A stretch of 64,000 bases of DNA from Sphingomonas sp. Leaf67 (GTDB lineage: Bacteria; Pseudomonadota; Alphaproteobacteria; Sphingomonadales; Sphingomonadaceae): NCBI RefSeq assembly GCF_001421965.1, contig NZ_LMLP01000022.1:1-64000 (forward strand), in the 5' to 3' direction. The notes beneath the pieces are model-generated. The model was given only the letters and a program-made list of their open reading frames with translations. It was not told where the DNA came from and ran no database searches. Shown in pieces: positions 61,749 through 64,000 of this stretch. Position 1 is the first letter of the stretch; every line of letters starts with the position of its first letter. Both the position numbers and the translations under genes were made by a program.

Positions 61749-62239
61749 TCGTAGTCCGGCGCAGCGCCCGGATCGAGGGGGCCCTCGCCCGGTTCGATGG
61801 CTGGTGGCAGGGGCTGACCACGCGCGAGCGGGTGCTGGTGGGGACGCTGGCGGCGCTGCTCGCCGGGGTCGTGCTGGTGTACGGCGTGGTCAAGCCGGTG
61901 CAGGCGGCACGGGCGCAGGCGCGCGCCGATATCCGGCAGGCGGAGACGCTGATGGCGCGGGTGCGTGCCGCCGGACGGCTGGAAAGCGCACCGGCGACGA
62001 CCGCTGCCGGACCGCCGCAAACGGTGATCGCATCGGCGGCGACGACCGCCGGGTTGCAGCCGGTGCTGGCCGAGGCCAATGGCGGCGTCACCGCGACGCT
62101 GACCGACGCGCCTTATCCGGCGGTGGTGACGTGGCTGAGTTCGGTCGCATCGACCAGCACGATCGCCGTGCGGCGGGTGACGATGCAGCGTGGTTCGACC
62201 TCCGGCCGGGTCAATGCCAGCGTGGAGTTTCGACCATGA
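61745..62239 (+). CDS. gspM: Type II secretion system protein GspM
   Basis: 164 residues. A cytoplasmic stretch (RFDGWWQGLTTRERVLVG), a membrane helix (TLAALLAGVVLVYGVVKPVQ), a coiled coil (AARAQARADIRQAETLMARV) and a ferredoxin-like domain. The WW..LT.RER opening is typical of GspM. It pairs with GspL. Both its ends overlap the neighbouring genes by four bases. Confidence 0.88.
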   Translation: MIVVRRSARIEGALARFDGWWQGLTTRERVLVGTLAALLAGVVLVYGVVKPVQAARAQARADIRQAETLMARVRAAGRLESAPATTAAGPPQTVIASAATTAGLQPVLAEANGGVTATLTDAPYPAVVTWLSSVASTSTIAVRRVTMQRGSTSGRVNASVEFRP

Positions 62240-63717
62240 CCGACACGCTGCTCCATGCCGAACCCGTCCGCCTGCCCTATGGCTATGCGCGTAAAGGGGG
62301 CGTGCTGATCCGGCTGGGCAAGGCGGGCATGGAATGCGTCCACCGCGCCGATGCGACGCTGGACGCGATGCTGGAGGTGCAGCGGGTCGCGCCGGGCATC
62401 GCGTTCGTGGCACTGGACGATGCGGCGTTCGATGCGGCGTTGCAGGCGAGCTATGGTGGCAGCGCGTCGACCGCCGCCGATATCGAACTGGCCGAAACCG
62501 ATCTGGCGGCACTCGCCGACAGTGCGGCGGCGGTCGACGACCTGCTCGACGCGCGCGACGATTCGCCGGTCATCCGCCTCATCAACGCGCTGTTGCTGGA
62601 GGCGATCAAGGAAGGCGCATCCGACGTCCATGTCGAGACGCAGGAAAAGCGCCTCGTCGTCCGCTTCCGCATCGACGGCGTGCTGCGCGACATCGTCGAG
62701 CCGCCGCGCGCGCTTGCCCCGCTGCTGGTCAGCCGGATCAAGGTCATGGCGAAGCTCGACATCGCCGAGCGCCGCACGCCGCAGGACGGGCGGGTAACGC
62801 TGCGCATCGGCGGGCACGACGTCGACGCCCGAGTATCGACCATGCCGACCCAGCATGGCGAGCGGGTGGTACTGCGTCTGCTCGAACGTGGCGGCATGAT
62901 GCTCGACCTCGGCGGGCTGGGCATGTCGGAGCGCGACGAAAGCGTGTTCGGGCGGTTGCTGGAACGGCCGCACGGGCTGTTGCTGGTCACCGGGCCGACC
63001 GGGTCGGGCAAGACGACGACGCTCTACACCGCGCTCACCCGGCTGAACGATCGCCGCCGCAACGTGATGACGGTCGAGGACCCGATCGAGTATGAACTGG
63101 CCGGCATCGCCCAGACACAGGTCAATCCGCGCACCGACATGACCTTTGCGCGGGGGCTGCGCGCGATCCTGCGGCAGGACCCCGACGTCATCATGGTCGG
63201 CGAAATCCGCGATCAGGAAACCGCGCAGACGGCGGTGCGATCGTCGATGACTGGCCATTTCGTGCTGTCGACGCTGCACACCAACACCGCGATCGGATCG
63301 GTCACGCGGCTGATCGACATGGGCGTCGAGCGGTACCTGCTGGCACCGATGCTGGTCGGGCTGGTCGCGCAGCGGCTGGTGCGGCGGTTGTGCGTCGAAT
63401 GCCGGTGGCAGGATCGCTCGACCGAGGCGGACAGCGTCCTGCTGGGCGGCGCGATCAAGCCGGGCAAGAAGCTGTGGCGCAAGGGCGGGTGCGAGGCGTG
63501 TCATCACGAAGGCTATCGCGGCCGCGCCGGGCTGTACGAGGTCGTCGCGGTCGATGACCGGTTGCAGGCCATGATCCACAATGGCGTCGCCGAGGCCGAA
63601 CTGGAACGCGCGGCGCGGGTCGATAATCCGGCGTTGCTGGATGATGGCGTGGCGAAGGTGAAGGCCGGGGTGACGACCGTCGAGGAGGTCGCGCGGGTCG
63701 TGCGGGACGAGGGGTGA
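62236..63717 (+). CDS. gspE: Type II secretion ATPase GspE
   Basis: 493 residues. N-terminal domain to about 110, Walker A GPTGSGKTTTLY (253-264), Asp box (NVMTVEDPIEYELAG), Walker B DPDVIMVGEIRDQETAQTAV, His box (TGHFVLSTLHTNTAIGS) and the tetracysteine zinc motif CVECRW...CEACHHEGYRGR. It powers pseudopilus assembly. Its ATG overlaps the gspM stop (ATGA). Confidence 0.95.
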   Translation: MTDTLLHAEPVRLPYGYARKGGVLIRLGKAGMECVHRADATLDAMLEVQRVAPGIAFVALDDAAFDAALQASYGGSASTAADIELAETDLAALADSAAAVDDLLDARDDSPVIRLINALLLEAIKEGASDVHVETQEKRLVVRFRIDGVLRDIVEPPRALAPLLVSRIKVMAKLDIAERRTPQDGRVTLRIGGHDVDARVSTMPTQHGERVVLRLLERGGMMLDLGGLGMSERDESVFGRLLERPHGLLLVTGPTGSGKTTTLYTALTRLNDRRRNVMTVEDPIEYELAGIAQTQVNPRTDMTFARGLRAILRQDPDVIMVGEIRDQETAQTAVRSSMTGHFVLSTLHTNTAIGSVTRLIDMGVERYLLAPMLVGLVAQRLVRRLCVECRWQDRSTEADSVLLGGAIKPGKKLWRKGGCEACHHEGYRGRAGLYEVVAVDDRLQAMIHNGVAEAELERAARVDNPALLDDGVAKVKAGVTTVEEVARVVRDEG

Positions 63718-63880
63718 TTCTTACCGCCCTTAACCCCATCCGTTTGGTTCGAGTAGCGATCGAGCTTGTCGAGAGCGCGTATCGAGAACGCCTCTCCTCG
63801 GGCGGGCCGTTCTCGACGGACGCTTCTCGACAGGCTCGAAGCTGCTCGAACCGAACGGCAATTTTGACTGGGTTGGGCAG
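63718..63880. repeat. Inverted gttcga-type repeat between gspE and gspF
   Basis: gttcgagtagcgatcgagct and tgtcgagagcg on the left pair with cttctcgacaggctcgaagc and tgctcgaaccgaacgg on the right. A third kind of intergenic repeat, frequent in sphingomonads. It separates gspF from gspE inside an otherwise overlapping operon. Confidence 0.6.
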
Positions 63881-64000
63881 GTGACCGCCTACACCTACCG
63901 CGCCGCCTCCCGCACCGGCGCGACCGTCAAGGGCGTGATCGAAGCCTCCAGCCCCGCCGCCGCCCGCGCGATCTTACGCGAACGCGGCGAATTGCCGCTG
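63881..64000 (+). CDS. gspF: Type II secretion platform protein GspF (cut by window end)
   Basis: The first 40 residues, starting at a GTG: MTAYTYRAASRTGATVKGVI then EASSPAAARAILRERGELPL. This is the conserved opening of GspF (the Y.Y.A....G....G.IEA.S...AR..LRE.G..P pattern). The rest lies outside the window. It follows gspE and closes the plus-strand operon gspL-M-E-F. Confidence 0.85.
   Translation, partial: MTAYTYRAASRTGATVKGVIEASSPAAARAILRERGELPL

Noticed and set aside
1..64000. CRISPR arrays, rRNA operons, defence systems
   Set aside because: No regular direct repeats with spacers, no rRNA sequence and no recognisable nuclease or restriction genes were seen.

Overview
The window is a GC-rich, densely coded chromosomal stretch from an alphaproteobacterium of the Sphingomonadales, most likely Sphingomonas or a close relative. 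Support comes from the protein families present (TonB-dependent receptors, ROK sugar kinases, PmtA, MesX/MesD, an alphaproteobacterial glnD/hrcA/grpE block) and from many short GC-rich palindromic repeats between genes. No rRNA and no CRISPR array were seen. There is one tRNA, tRNA-Pro(CGG).

Layout: (1) 1-2600: end of an IS481-type transposase, then divergent ldcA and mpl (murein peptide recycling). (2) 2.8-16 kb: a sugar locus with an MFS permease, two ROK kinases, a ROK repressor, a GH3 glucan glucosidase, a carboxylesterase, an SGNH hydrolase and an M61 peptidase. (3) 16-24 kb: membrane lipid genes. These are psd, a divergent class III aminotransferase, pmtA (PC synthesis) and a divergent pair that looks like plcP-agt, the phosphate-starvation lipid remodelling module. 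(4) 24-35.7 kb: housekeeping genes rdgB, rph, hrcA, grpE, glnD, infC, thrS and a TonB-like protein. glnD and infC appear to use the non-canonical starts CTG and ATC. (5) 35.9-38.3 kb: a cobalamin riboswitch in front of mesX (DUF1852) and mesD, a folate-independent methionine synthase system. (6) 38.5-45.8 kb: an accessory region with a broken flavin oxidoreductase, a FadR-type regulator, a large TonB-dependent receptor, a GH35-like enzyme, and a frameshifted integrase beside tRNA-Pro. (7) 46-51.7 kb: lepA, a phasin, modABC and a secreted protein of unknown function. (8) 51.7 kb to the end: type II secretion. A three-gene PilN/PilO/PilP-like operon lies beside a Tat-exported PhoX phosphatase, followed by gspD-C-I-H-G (minus strand) divergent from gspL-M-E-F (plus strand, gspF cut by the window end).

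How the parts work together: the phosphate theme recurs (PhoX, PlcP/Agt, PmtA, Psd), and PhoX is a plausible T2SS substrate. The sugar locus and the later receptor/GH35 region point to a plant-polymer lifestyle. Three copies of one hairpin repeat each begin 0-2 bases after a stop codon. One of these has inserted in frame into the leader of the pseudopilin GspI. A second repeat (tandem GTGACCTTT) lies 3' of genes in a constant orientation.
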